Part shown: positions 1 to 9,279 of the stretch, one piece after another
Layout: each line of letters opens with the position of its first letter
Position numbering within the stretch: the stretch's first letter is position 1
DNA from: Nostoc sp. TCL26-01
GTDB taxonomy: Bacteria; Cyanobacteriota; Cyanobacteriia; Cyanobacteriales; Nostocaceae
DNA length: 64,000 nt
NCBI RefSeq assembly: GCF_013393945.1
Contig: NZ_CP040297.1
Span: forward strand, 3,380,001 to 3,444,000
Direction of reading: 5' to 3'
Position numbers and translations under genes: made by a program
Notes under the pieces: generated by a model
What the model was told of the DNA's origin: nothing
Databases searched by the model: none
Seen by the model: only the letters and a program-made list of their open reading frames with translations

Positions 1-487
1 CTCGCGGTACTGGTTCACTATCGGTCACACAGTAGTATTTAGCCTTACGAGATGGTCCTCGCTGATTCACATGGGATTCCTCGTGCCCCATGCTACTCGG
101 GATGCAGCTACTATCCTTTGATTTTCGACTACAAGACTTTCACTTTCTCTGGTGCAGTATTTCGCTGCTTCGTCTAACCTCTAGATTCGATATCGCTGTC
201 CCACTACCCCAAAAGGTTTACCCTTTGGTTTAGGCTTTTCCCATTTCGCTCACCACTACTTTGGGAATCTCTGTTGATTTCTCTTCCTCTGGCTACTAAG
301 ATGTTTCAGTTCGCCAGGTTGGCTCTTTCCTGTCTATATATTCAACAGGTAGTATTTAGGGTTCCCCCATTCGGACATCTCCGGCTCATAGTTTGCTTCC
401 AACTCCCCGGAGTATTTCGTCGGTAACCACGTCCTTCTTCGCCTCTGTGTGCCTAGGTATCCACCATTAGCCCTTATTCGCTTGACC
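1..487 (-). rRNA. rrl: 23S ribosomal RNA, 5' part (runs off window)
   Basis: The reverse complement of this stretch reads as the conserved 5' region of bacterial 23S rRNA, starting GGTCAAGCGAATAAGGGC at about 487. Only the first ~490 nt are present; the gene continues beyond position 1. It is last in the 16S-tRNA-Ile-tRNA-Ala-23S order on the minus strand, the usual cyanobacterial rrn layout. The exact 5' end is placed by similarity and may be off by a few bases. Confidence 0.95.
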
Positions 488-685
488 ACAACTTCTTTGG
501 TCTTTTTTGCTTCCACTTTCATTCACACTAACTAATGTCGTGTCAATGTCTGTTTCTGCCTGCTTTTCGCGTTTTTATGCAGTTTTCAAGGTTCTGGCTA
601 GGTCTTCACCCAGCAGTCTAACAACACTATTGTGTTTCCTAGTTGCTGAATTTTTCCCTCTTTTCTTTTTGCTCTTTTTTCCAGG

Positions 686-758
686 TGGAGGTTAGCGGAC
701 TCGAACCGCTGACATCCTGCTTGCAAAGCAGGCGCTCTACCAACTGAGCTAAACCCCC
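686..758 (-). tRNA. tRNA-Ala (TGC)
   Basis: A complete cloverleaf can be drawn on the reverse complement: a GGGGGTT acceptor 5' strand, an anticodon loop with TGC in the arm CCTGC/GCAGG, and a GGTTCGAGTCC T-arm. The 73-nt gene lies in the 16S-23S spacer, so it is co-transcribed with and processed from the rRNA precursor. CCA is not encoded. Confidence 0.97.
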
Positions 759-762
759 CAAC

Positions 763-838
763 ACAATTCAAAATTCCAAATGCAAAATTCAAAAACAATT
801 TCTTAATTTTGAATTTTGAATTTTTAATTTTGCATTGA
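763..838. repeat. AT-rich inverted repeat between the two spacer tRNAs
   Basis: The 86 bp between tRNA-Ala and tRNA-Ile are almost entirely A/T and form an imperfect inverted repeat: AATGCAAAATT near 779 is matched by AATTTTGCATT near 826. The unit AATTTTGAATTTTGAAT also occurs at about 5493-5510 in front of an unrelated gene. It is therefore a dispersed filler repeat rather than a conserved part of the spacer. No gene is seen in it. Confidence 0.6.
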
Positions 839-844
839 TTCAGG

Positions 845-918
845 TGGGCCATCCTGGACTCGAACCAGGAATCTCACCCTTATCAGGGGTGCGCTCTAAC
901 CACCTGAGCTAATAGCCC
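845..918 (-). tRNA. tRNA-Ile (GAT)
   Basis: The reverse complement folds as a 74-nt tRNA: acceptor GGGCTAT paired with ATGGCCC, anticodon loop CTGATAA with anticodon GAT, and T-arm GGTTCGAGTCC. It lies between 16S and tRNA-Ala in the rRNA spacer, as in most cyanobacterial rrn operons of the two-tRNA type. Confidence 0.97.
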
Positions 919-1055
919 CAATTCAACCCAAACCCAATCATAGTTTGAAAGCTTTTCTCTACACAACTTTTTCTCTCTGCGCACGACCTTGAGTAGACCA
1001 TCTTGATGCTTACTTGCTTTTGGCTTTGGCTTCTCAAGTTGGGTAGGTCTCCCTT

Positions 1056-2544
<1,489 letters not shown>

Positions 2545-2710
2545 TGAAGCGTTTGTTGCTCTTCTTTGCTGATTCTCACCTCAGCTTGGTGTTTTTTATT
2601 TTCTTGACGCAGGGTATTTGTTGTATACTTGCTTTCAAACTATAATATTTTCAAGGTTCGGTCGCCTCCGGAGCGCCGCTTTTTCGCGTCCCTCTTTCAG
2701 GCACTTATCC

Positions 2711-2739
2711 AATATATCTAACCTCCCACCTCCTGTCAA
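2711..2739 (-). promoter_or_regulatory. rrn operon promoter (sigma-70 type)
   Basis: On the minus strand TTGACA (2734-2739) is followed after exactly 17 bp by TATATT (2711-2716), a near-perfect housekeeping promoter. It lies about 165 bp upstream of mature 16S rRNA, leaving room for the usual leader. The leader (2545-2710) holds nothing else recognised. Confidence 0.85.
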
Positions 2740-2844
2740 CTCTTTGCAGGGTTCTTGATTTCTTCTTTCCCTTCAGATAGAAGCTTTTCAGGAAATACTT
2801 AGTCAGTTTTAAAGTATCTTTGATGCGATGCCTTCAGAACAAGC

Positions 2845-4026
2845 TTAGGACTTTTTAGCTTTTTTCCGTGCTGCGTCACGTACTTGTTGATTCAACAGAT
2901 ATCCAAAACCTGAAGTTTCTAGCCGAGATACAAGTTCATCACGAGTTTGTCCAAAAGCTTTGGCTGTGGCATCAAGGTTCCAGTTATATGTGGCTAGTTG
3001 GCTGAGTAAGTAGACTCGGCGCGTTTGGGCGGCTGATAAACGATAGGTTTTGAGATATTCTAATTCGCCGTTGTCTCGAACGATCGCCTCTCCTAGATGA
3101 TTCTCTTGTTTGGGATTGAGGTTAGTGATGAAGCGTTGCAGTTGAAATGGCCCTGCTGTGTAAACCCTTTGGGATTGGAGTTGGCTCTGTAGTAGTCCTT
3201 CTGCCATGAAGCCTTGGAATGATGCCCAATCTGTTCGCATTTTGGCGATCGCACTGCTTAAATCTGCCAGACTATGAATTTGGGATTCATCTATAGATAC
3301 ATCCATTGGCAAAGGTGTATCGTGAAGTAAGCTGTATTGGTAAATGAGTTCACCATAGAAGTCTTCTAAAAGGCTGTTGTGTAGAGCTAGATAGTCTTCT
3401 GGGGTGGGAACAACAAAGGCAGAAGCTAAGGTTTCGGCAACGAATACTAATACCCCAACTTGATTTTCGTGAATTTCAAACACTCGTAAGGCATCTGCTA
3501 ATCCTGCGATGTAGCGTCCACTAAAAGATGTTTCGTAACGGCAGCCTAGTCCGTAAGATAAGGCATATTGAGAATACTCACTCCAGGCAATGTCGGGGCC
3601 GGAAAAAAATAGTGACAGAAAACCTTCCATTGCCAAGTGTAGTGGTAAGAATCTGAGTTGATTGCTGGATTCTCGTTTTGCCATGCGATGTATTAAACGG
3701 ACACTAGCATAAGGGGAATGAAGATTTTTCCCATCAGGCTTGAGTATTTGTCCGCCAAAACTAGCTACTGGGCTACCGTCATCACTCCAAGACATGACTA
3801 AACCGTGGGGTATATAAGAAAGGTACTTCATCCCCGGTTCAGTGATTTTTCCTTCTAGGGATACGATGGCGATGTCTTCATCGTAGGCACGACGTAGTAA
3901 ACGTAAGTCGCCACGTACTTGTTGCCGCAGTAATGGGACAATGCGAACTGAACCTTGGATTTGCGAAGGGGCTATTTGCAATCCTTGGAGGGATATGTCT
4001 GTTAGTAGGCTGTTTGTTTTTTTCAT
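2845..4026 (-). CDS. Unrecognised partner protein of the Ro-like operon, with C-terminal HTH
   Basis: A 393-residue protein starting at the ATG at 4026. This ATG overlaps the TGA of the upstream Ro-like gene as ATGA, so translation is coupled and the two proteins probably act together. I do not recognise a named family with certainty. The N-terminal ~300 residues look like a mixed alpha/beta domain without transmembrane segments. Residues ~345-380 (NWNLDATAKAFGQTRDEL and following) read like a Fis/NtrC-type helix-turn-helix, and the tail is basic (RDAARKKAKKS). It could be a nucleic-acid-binding cofactor of the ribonucleoprotein; that is inference. A longer start at 4032 (TTG) is possible but less likely. 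Confidence 0.8.
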   Translation of the reverse strand: MKKTNSLLTDISLQGLQIAPSQIQGSVRIVPLLRQQVRGDLRLLRRAYDEDIAIVSLEGKITEPGMKYLSYIPHGLVMSWSDDGSPVASFGGQILKPDGKNLHSPYASVRLIHRMAKRESSNQLRFLPLHLAMEGFLSLFFSGPDIAWSEYSQYALSYGLGCRYETSFSGRYIAGLADALRVFEIHENQVGVLVFVAETLASAFVVPTPEDYLALHNSLLEDFYGELIYQYSLLHDTPLPMDVSIDESQIHSLADLSSAIAKMRTDWASFQGFMAEGLLQSQLQSQRVYTAGPFQLQRFITNLNPKQENHLGEAIVRDNGELEYLKTYRLSAAQTRRVYLLSQLATYNWNLDATAKAFGQTRDELVSRLETSGFGYLLNQQVRDAARKKAKKS

Positions 4027-5492
4027 AGCCAATTACCAAGGCTTAAATCACAGGATGGGAAAGTAGCTGTTAGCATTTGCTGCACTCGTTCTGCTAAATA
4101 GCTTTCTAATTCCGACAAGGGTGCAGAACCTTCGGCAAACCGGGCAAAGTTAAGCATGGTTGGTAAATCTTCAGCATCTCTTAGTCCTACAGTGGGGATG
4201 ACTGGGCTGAGAGTGCGTAAAGAAAAGTCTTCGGAATTAAATACAGGGTTGCAGTGAATGATGGAAGTACGACATTGGGGATCTAATTTGTGGCGGTATA
4301 ATCGAAGGACTTCGGCTGCACCGTTGGGTGGATCATTTTCACAAGCATCAGAGATAATTACTACTAGTTCTGCTCCTGATGCTAGGGCTGTTAGTAAAGG
4401 TGTGGCTAAGTCAGTTTGTCCACGGGCGTAAAGTTGTAGTGGTTCATCTACTGAAACTGTCCAGAAAGCACGGTATTCTTTGGAGGCGGATTTTAAAAGA
4501 TAATGAGCAGCTAAAGCTATACCTAGAGAACGACGGCGCTTTTCATGAGAACCAGAACTGGAGTAGCTGCAATCAAGAACGGCTGCAACTTTTCCTAGTT
4601 TTAGGGGGGCTTTTTTTAATGCTAATTGTGCCGATCGCTCTAAGGCTTGGTGTAAGATATCTTTTTGTTGTCGTCTTGTTTCCCCAGGTAAGGAAAGTAT
4701 ATACAGCGCTAGCTTGGTTAAGGGAAGGCGACCAAAATCTACGTTAATGTCAACCTTTGCTGTACGTTCTGCTGTACCTTGTAAACGCAGCTTTTCCCCC
4801 AGGGTCATTTGCTGTTGAATCTGGGATAAAAATATATGGCGGGGTACTTTGTGTTTAATGGCAAAGCCTTCGGCAATAGTGAAGGGTAACTCATAGATGG
4901 CTTTAGCACTATAGTGAGCTTGGCGAAATTTTTCAAATAATTCTGTTGAGTAACTGCTTTGTTTCCAGTTGCGAAACAGGAAAGTACCTAATTCACCATG
5001 AAGTTTGAGGTGGGCATGGGTGGCGATCGCTCTCACTTTGCTGCGATACTTGACACTATCAAAGCTAAGATCGCGCCGCATACTGAGATAATCACGAGCG
5101 ATCGCTCTACTACGTCTATTATTAATTCTTTTTTGGCGTAGTTGTTGTAAAACTCCCCAAGCCCGTTGTGGTGGTAAGGCGTTAAGTGCATAAGCAATGA
5201 GTGCGCCTTCTTCTTGACGATGTTGTGGGGATGTATGTTTTCCGGTTGCTAGTAATTTGAGAATGATTTGTGCTTGGTTGAAGTGGTTGATACCTGCGGC
5301 TAATGTTCGGGCATAAAGTAAGCGATAATTGCCGAGAATATAATCATGTAAAAAATCAATTGATACTCGCTGACCATAGGCATCATCATAAAATTCTTTT
5401 TGTCCACTGCAAGCGAGACAGGCGTTAATAAACATGACTAAATCTTCTCGTGCTACCTGTTCAACACGACTGTTATAGTTAGTAGTCATCAT
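4023..5492 (-). CDS. Ro60/Rsr-like RNA-binding protein (helical TROVE-like domain + vWA)
   Basis: A 489-residue protein if it starts at the ATG pair 5487-5492; an upstream in-frame extension reads through AT filler repeat and is discounted. Residues ~10-295 are alpha-helical and rich in basic residues (e.g. KRINNRRSRAIARDY at 121-135), like the HEAT-type ring of TROVE proteins. Residues ~300-450 form a vWA domain with a complete MIDAS: D307-x-S309-x-S311, T360 and D382. The block TDLATPL, then SDACEN, then a VLRLYRHKLD-type helix follows the same order as the vWA domain of Ro60 (TDCSLP, TDNE, LREYRKKMD). Ro proteins bind Y RNAs and misfolded RNAs. Here two Y-RNA-like elements lie immediately upstream on the same strand. 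Assignment to the TROVE family is by motif order, not by a profile search. The gene is coupled to the downstream 393-residue partner. Confidence 0.75.
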   Translation of the reverse strand: MMTTNYNSRVEQVAREDLVMFINACLACSGQKEFYDDAYGQRVSIDFLHDYILGNYRLLYARTLAAGINHFNQAQIILKLLATGKHTSPQHRQEEGALIAYALNALPPQRAWGVLQQLRQKRINNRRSRAIARDYLSMRRDLSFDSVKYRSKVRAIATHAHLKLHGELGTFLFRNWKQSSYSTELFEKFRQAHYSAKAIYELPFTIAEGFAIKHKVPRHIFLSQIQQQMTLGEKLRLQGTAERTAKVDINVDFGRLPLTKLALYILSLPGETRRQQKDILHQALERSAQLALKKAPLKLGKVAAVLDCSYSSSGSHEKRRRSLGIALAAHYLLKSASKEYRAFWTVSVDEPLQLYARGQTDLATPLLTALASGAELVVIISDACENDPPNGAAEVLRLYRHKLDPQCRTSIIHCNPVFNSEDFSLRTLSPVIPTVGLRDAEDLPTMLNFARFAEGSAPLSELESYLAERVQQMLTATFPSCDLSLGNWL

Positions 5493-5520
5493 AATTTTGA
5501 ATTTTGAATATTTTGGGATG

Positions 5521-5602
5521 CTGTTTGGGGAAAGAACAGTACGACTAAGTTTAGACAACTTAACAAGTTGGAACGGAAGTCATACCAAAGTCCCGCAAAC
5601 AG
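5521..5602 (-). ncRNA. Y-RNA-like structured RNA, copy A
   Basis: On the minus strand this 82-nt element begins CUGUUUG and ends CAAACAG (7 bp). A single bulged C and four more pairs (GGGA/UCCC) follow. After an internal loop comes a second helix, GGUAUGAC/GUCGUACU, and then an apical hairpin (CAACUU/AAGUUG). A terminal stem with a bulged C plus internal loops is the architecture of Y RNAs bound by Ro proteins. The element ends 29 nt before the Ro-like start codon. Copy B, 115 nt further upstream, has the same fold with compensatory changes. Transcription has not been shown. Confidence 0.65.
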
Positions 5603-5610
5603 CAAAAAAT

Positions 5611-5661
5611 TTAGGACTTACGCACTCAATCAATAAACCATAAATGAGGGTGGTCAATAGT
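5611..5661. repeat. Dispersed ~50-bp repeat (copy 1) plus STRR heptamers
   Basis: The stretch with TTACGCACTCAA, CAATAAACC and GAGGGTGGTCAATAGTC recurs, slightly diverged, at 53241-53290. It sits between the two Y-RNA-like copies and is followed to about 5698 by tandem GTCATTA/GTCAATA heptamers of the Anabaena STRR type. No gene is seen in it. Confidence 0.6.
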
Positions 5662-5716
5662 CATTAGTCATTAGTCAATAGTCATTAGTCATTAGTCAGC
5701 ACTCATTACTTAAATA

Positions 5717-5797
5717 CTGTTCGGGGAAAGGCGGTACGACGAACTAGGACAGTTTCACAGACTGGGTTCGGAAGTCATACCAGAGTCCCGCGAACAG
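5717..5797 (-). ncRNA. Y-RNA-like structured RNA, copy B
   Basis: Paralogue of copy A, 81 nt. Terminal stem CUGUUCG/CGAACAG, bulged C, GGGA/UCCC, second helix GGUAUGAC/GUCGUACC, apical hairpin CAGU/ACUG. Compared with copy A, one terminal-stem pair changes U-A to C-G and two apical pairs change A-U to G-C and C-G to U-A. The last pair of the second helix goes from G-U to G-C. The unpaired GGAAGUC/CAUACC regions are nearly invariant. Such paired substitutions indicate selection on RNA structure. It starts 5 nt after the stop codon of the 122-residue gene, so it could be cut from a common transcript. Confidence 0.65.
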
Positions 5798-5802
5798 CAA
5801 GC

Positions 5803-6171
5803 TTAAGCATGACAGAATTGCTGGCTTTGAGATATTTGCTGAAGCAATGATTCTGTGGATTTATTCAATACAGTCACGAAAATCCCTGTATCACTATTAG
5901 CCTGAGATGTTAGCCATGTTCCTTGGAGAACGACTTCCATAAAGTCAGCATCACTGGGGGAAAGTTGAACAAGATGATCTTTGGCTAGTGTCTCTAAATC
6001 AACTATGTGAGCAGAGTGAGTGGAAATGAGGAAAGAAACTGTACTTGATTCAATATATATGTTTGTGCCTGCTCGCAAAGCCAAGGTGACTCTTGTATTT
6101 ACCCACTTTTCTAGGGATGTATCGAGACATTGGAGGCTAAAGCTATTTTCTGTGTAAGTGAGTTTTAACAT
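5803..6171 (-). CDS. Hypothetical 122-residue protein heading the Ro-like/Y-RNA-like operon
   Basis: Family not recognised. The protein is 122 residues, mostly short alternating hydrophobic strands (e.g. NIYIESSTVSFLIS, VDLETLAKDHLVQL), with no signal peptide or membrane segment, and is slightly acidic. The ATG at 6171 follows an AT-rich stretch. Position supports a shared function: it is first in the minus-strand series, and RNA copy B begins 5 nt after its stop codon. The Ro-like gene and its partner follow. It faces away from the NACHT gene across a 204-bp intergenic region. Confidence 0.7.
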   Translation of the reverse strand: MLKLTYTENSFSLQCLDTSLEKWVNTRVTLALRAGTNIYIESSTVSFLISTHSAHIVDLETLAKDHLVQLSPSDADFMEVVLQGTWLTSQANSDTGIFVTVLNKSTESLLQQISQSQQFCHA

Positions 6172-6253
6172 ATGGATTAATTGAGCTGGCAGTTTTTAGT
6201 TATCAGGTGTGATGGAGTTGTTTTATTCATAAATTGAGAATATTCTGAGGAAG

Positions 6254-6341
6254 TTCCCCTAAGCCAATGGAGTGTTTGATCAGGGAAAGACTTGTAAAAT
6301 CTAGCTGAGGCAGGTGGGGGAAGTTGCTAAACTTAGGGGAA
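6254..6341. promoter_or_regulatory. Inverted repeat in the divergent Ro-operon/NACHT intergenic region
   Basis: TTCCCCTAAG (6254-6263) is repeated in inverse as CTTAGGGGAA (6332-6341). The second arm overlaps a shorter GGGGAATCCCC palindrome. The repeat spans the only control region between the divergent Ro-like operon and the NACHT gene, so a shared regulator is possible. No regulator or promoter was identified with confidence. Confidence 0.4.
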
Positions 6342-6375
6342 TCCCCGAACTTTGTTGATTTGTACAACTAAGGCG

Positions 6376-9267
6376 ATGGCAAGAGCGAGTTATGGCCCTG
6401 AAGCAAAAAAGCGATCGCGGCATTTATTACAGGTGCTGTTAGATTATGCTAATGATGAGATAGATGGTGATGAGGCTGCTTTAGAGGGTTTGCGATCAGA
6501 GATTCAAACTCGTTGGCAAGATGAACATCGGCTAATTGTGCGAACAAAAGTAAGATTTTTACAGGCTTTGACAGGTTTCACCACAACTGAATTAACTGCT
6601 GAACAAATCAAAGAAGCCTTAAAGCGGTTTGCAGATTTCGTAGGAATTTTAGAAGATAATCGTCCATCTCGCAGTGGTTCGGAAATTTGGCACTTTACTT
6701 TAAATCTCTGGTACAAGCGCCAAGATACAGCAGCCAATTTGCAAAAATTTGATCGGGAATGGGAAATTCGCCGTCCCGAAAAATCGCGGGAAGTCATGGT
6801 GGCGCAAGAAAATGAGCAGGTGGACAATTCTATCTCCTCATCTTCTCATATTTCTCACTGGCAGGAAGTTTGTCGTGCTAATCTCAATCATCGCTTGACA
6901 ACAAATCCCTTGACTAGTGCAGATGGGGTGACTTTTGACTTTACGCAGATTTATGTACCCTTAGGTTTGGTGCAACGAAAACAGCGTTTAAGTCATCGTG
7001 GTGATGTAACTCCTCAAGAAGGTTCAAGGTTATATGAACCAGAAGATTCAGAGGTTAATCAAACATTTGATCACGATGAATTTATTCAACAGGTGTTAGG
7101 AAAAAAGCAGAGTCAGCGTATTGCCATTATTGGGGAACCAGGAGCAGGGAAAACTACTTTACTACAAAAGATTGCTACATGGGTTTTAGAAAATACTTCA
7201 GATTTACCTGTCTGGGTTTCTTTAGCTGATTTACAAGGTAGAACTTTAGATAAATATCTCATTGAAGATTGGCTACCTACTGCTACTCGGAAGCTAAGAG
7301 TTGCATCAGAAATTGAGGAAGAATTTTGTGAGCAGTTCAACCAAGGACGAGTTTATTTATTGTTGGATGCCGTTGATGAAATGGCTATGGAATCCACTAG
7401 CGCTTTAGCTAAAATTGCTGGTTTTTTAAAAGGTTGGGTGGCGGATGCTACTATTATTCTGACCTGTCGATTAAATGTCTGGGATGCGGGTAAAAATGCT
7501 TTAGAAAATTTTGATACCTATTGTAATTTACATTTTACTTATGGTGAAGAACAGACACCAGACAGAGTAGGACAATTTATTAGTCGATGGTTTCAGCACA
7601 ACCCAAATTTAGCTGAAAAACTCCAATGTGAGTTAAACCAACCAGAAAGGCGACGTATTAGAGATGTGGTAAAAAATCCTTTACGATTGGCGTTGCTATG
7701 TCGAATTTGGGGCATGAGTCAAGGAATTTTACCTCAGAATAAAGCTATGTTATATGAGCAGTTTGTGGACGCAATTTATGAGTGGAAACAAGACTGTTTT
7801 TCGACAACTTCGTCCCAGAGACAAGAGTTAAATCAAGCACTGGGAGAATTAGCGTTGTTGGCGATCGCTCAAGAAAAAACCAAATTTCGGTTAAGATATA
7901 GTTTTGTCTGTCAAGTTTTAGGGGCTGCTGATGATGGATTATTTCAATTAGCACTGCAACTCGGTTGGTTAAATCAGGTTGGTGTCTCAGAAGTGTCAGG
8001 TGAGAAGGTTTATGCTTTCTATCATCCAACTTTTCAGGAATATTTTGCAGCACGAGCTGTTAATGATTGGCGGTTTTTCTTAAATCATCAATTAGCTGAT
8101 AACAGGCAGAATATCTACCGTATTGTTGAGCCACAATGGCGGGAAGTTATTTTATTGTGGCTGGGTAGACATGATGTACCACAAGTAGAAAAAGCAGCAT
8201 TTATGCAAGAGTTAGTGCAATTTCGAGATGGCTGCGGGGGATTTTATGAATATCAAGCTTACTTTTTAGCAGCTCAGGGAATTGCTGAGTTTACAGATTG
8301 CCAACAAGCGCATACAATCGTTCAACAATTAATTAAGTGGCGTTTTGGCTACTTTCATGTGCAACAAAAAAAATGGTGGAGATATCCATCACCAATTATA
8401 GAAGGTGCACGCATAGCATTACTAAAAACCGATCGCCATCAAGCGATCGCTGCTTTAGAACAATTTATCACATCTAATCAAAATGAGTTTGAAAGTTGGA
8501 ATGCAGCTTATAGTTTAGGGAGGGTTTTTGATCCTGGTAATAAAATTGCGATCGCTACTTTAGAAAATCTTGTGAAAATAGCTCGTCATGAAACTATCCG
8601 TTGGCAAGTAGCCTATAGTCTGTGCAGAGTCGATACCAAAAATCTCATAGCAATTACTGCACTCAGAGAAATTATTGAGACGACTAAAAACGAATCAACT
8701 AAACGCAAGGCTGCTTATAGTTTAGGCAAAATTGAGCCAAAAAATGCGATCGCTATGGCCACACTCATAAAAATCTCTGAATCAGCCACAGATATATCTC
8801 AACGCCGACAAGCAGAAGAAAATTTAGCCACCTTACGCAGTGAGAAAATTACAATTCAATACCAGGGAAAAAGACAACACAAAGAAAATTCTCGTTTGCG
8901 TTCTCTAGATGAAAAAATTACAACTTTAATCCGTGGTATTTCCTCCTCTCCAGATGAAGATACCCAAAGACGTAGAGCTTATAAATTAGCACAAATCGAT
9001 TTAGGTAATACCATAGCTTTCAACACTTTACTGCATCTACTGAAATCTACTCAAAGTGCATCTTTACGTAAACGCACAGCAGATAATTTAAAAGAAACCT
9101 TGACTAATGAACAGTTACCGCAGGTAATTGTATCTCTAAAAGATTACTTTTCTGATAGGGTAGAAGCTAAAGAGCTAGAACTACACAGGGATTTTTACAA
9201 ACTCATGTGGTACTGTGCAGCAAATTTGAATTATCAGAAATTTTATCAAATTTGGCACAGTAATTAA
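6376..9267 (+). CDS. NACHT-domain NTPase with C-terminal HEAT repeats (NLR-like)
   Basis: 963 residues from the ATG at 6376; a TTG at 6352 would add eight residues. Residues 1-140 are a helical N-terminal domain of the kind found at the front of cyanobacterial NACHT proteins. The NACHT core has a Walker A motif GEPGAGKTT at 253-261 and a Walker B LLDAVDE with its Asp at 331, followed by the helical region ending near FYHPTFQEYFAARAV. From about residue 675 there are repeated ~30-residue units (AAYSLGRV, VAYSLCRV, KAAYSLGKI) typical of HEAT-like sensor repeats. Bacterial NACHT proteins include phage-defence STAND NTPases; no effector domain can be named here. It converges on pstB with a 12-bp gap. 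Confidence 0.9.
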   Translation: MARASYGPEAKKRSRHLLQVLLDYANDEIDGDEAALEGLRSEIQTRWQDEHRLIVRTKVRFLQALTGFTTTELTAEQIKEALKRFADFVGILEDNRPSRSGSEIWHFTLNLWYKRQDTAANLQKFDREWEIRRPEKSREVMVAQENEQVDNSISSSSHISHWQEVCRANLNHRLTTNPLTSADGVTFDFTQIYVPLGLVQRKQRLSHRGDVTPQEGSRLYEPEDSEVNQTFDHDEFIQQVLGKKQSQRIAIIGEPGAGKTTLLQKIATWVLENTSDLPVWVSLADLQGRTLDKYLIEDWLPTATRKLRVASEIEEEFCEQFNQGRVYLLLDAVDEMAMESTSALAKIAGFLKGWVADATIILTCRLNVWDAGKNALENFDTYCNLHFTYGEEQTPDRVGQFISRWFQHNPNLAEKLQCELNQPERRRIRDVVKNPLRLALLCRIWGMSQGILPQNKAMLYEQFVDAIYEWKQDCFSTTSSQRQELNQALGELALLAIAQEKTKFRLRYSFVCQVLGAADDGLFQLALQLGWLNQVGVSEVSGEKVYAFYHPTFQEYFAARAVNDWRFFLNHQLADNRQNIYRIVEPQWREVILLWLGRHDVPQVEKAAFMQELVQFRDGCGGFYEYQAYFLAAQGIAEFTDCQQAHTIVQQLIKWRFGYFHVQQKKWWRYPSPIIEGARIALLKTDRHQAIAALEQFITSNQNEFESWNAAYSLGRVFDPGNKIAIATLENLVKIARHETIRWQVAYSLCRVDTKNLIAITALREIIETTKNESTKRKAAYSLGKIEPKNAIAMATLIKISESATDISQRRQAEENLATLRSEKITIQYQGKRQHKENSRLRSLDEKITTLIRGISSSPDEDTQRRRAYKLAQIDLGNTIAFNTLLHLLKSTQSASLRKRTADNLKETLTNEQLPQVIVSLKDYFSDRVEAKELELHRDFYKLMWYCAANLNYQKFYQIWHSN

Positions 9268-9279
9268 ATAGATTGAACC

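Noticed and set aside
5493..5558. N-terminal extension of the Ro-like protein to 5558
   Set aside because: It would translate the AATTTTGAATT filler repeat and part of RNA copy A; the ATG pair at 5487-5492 fits better.
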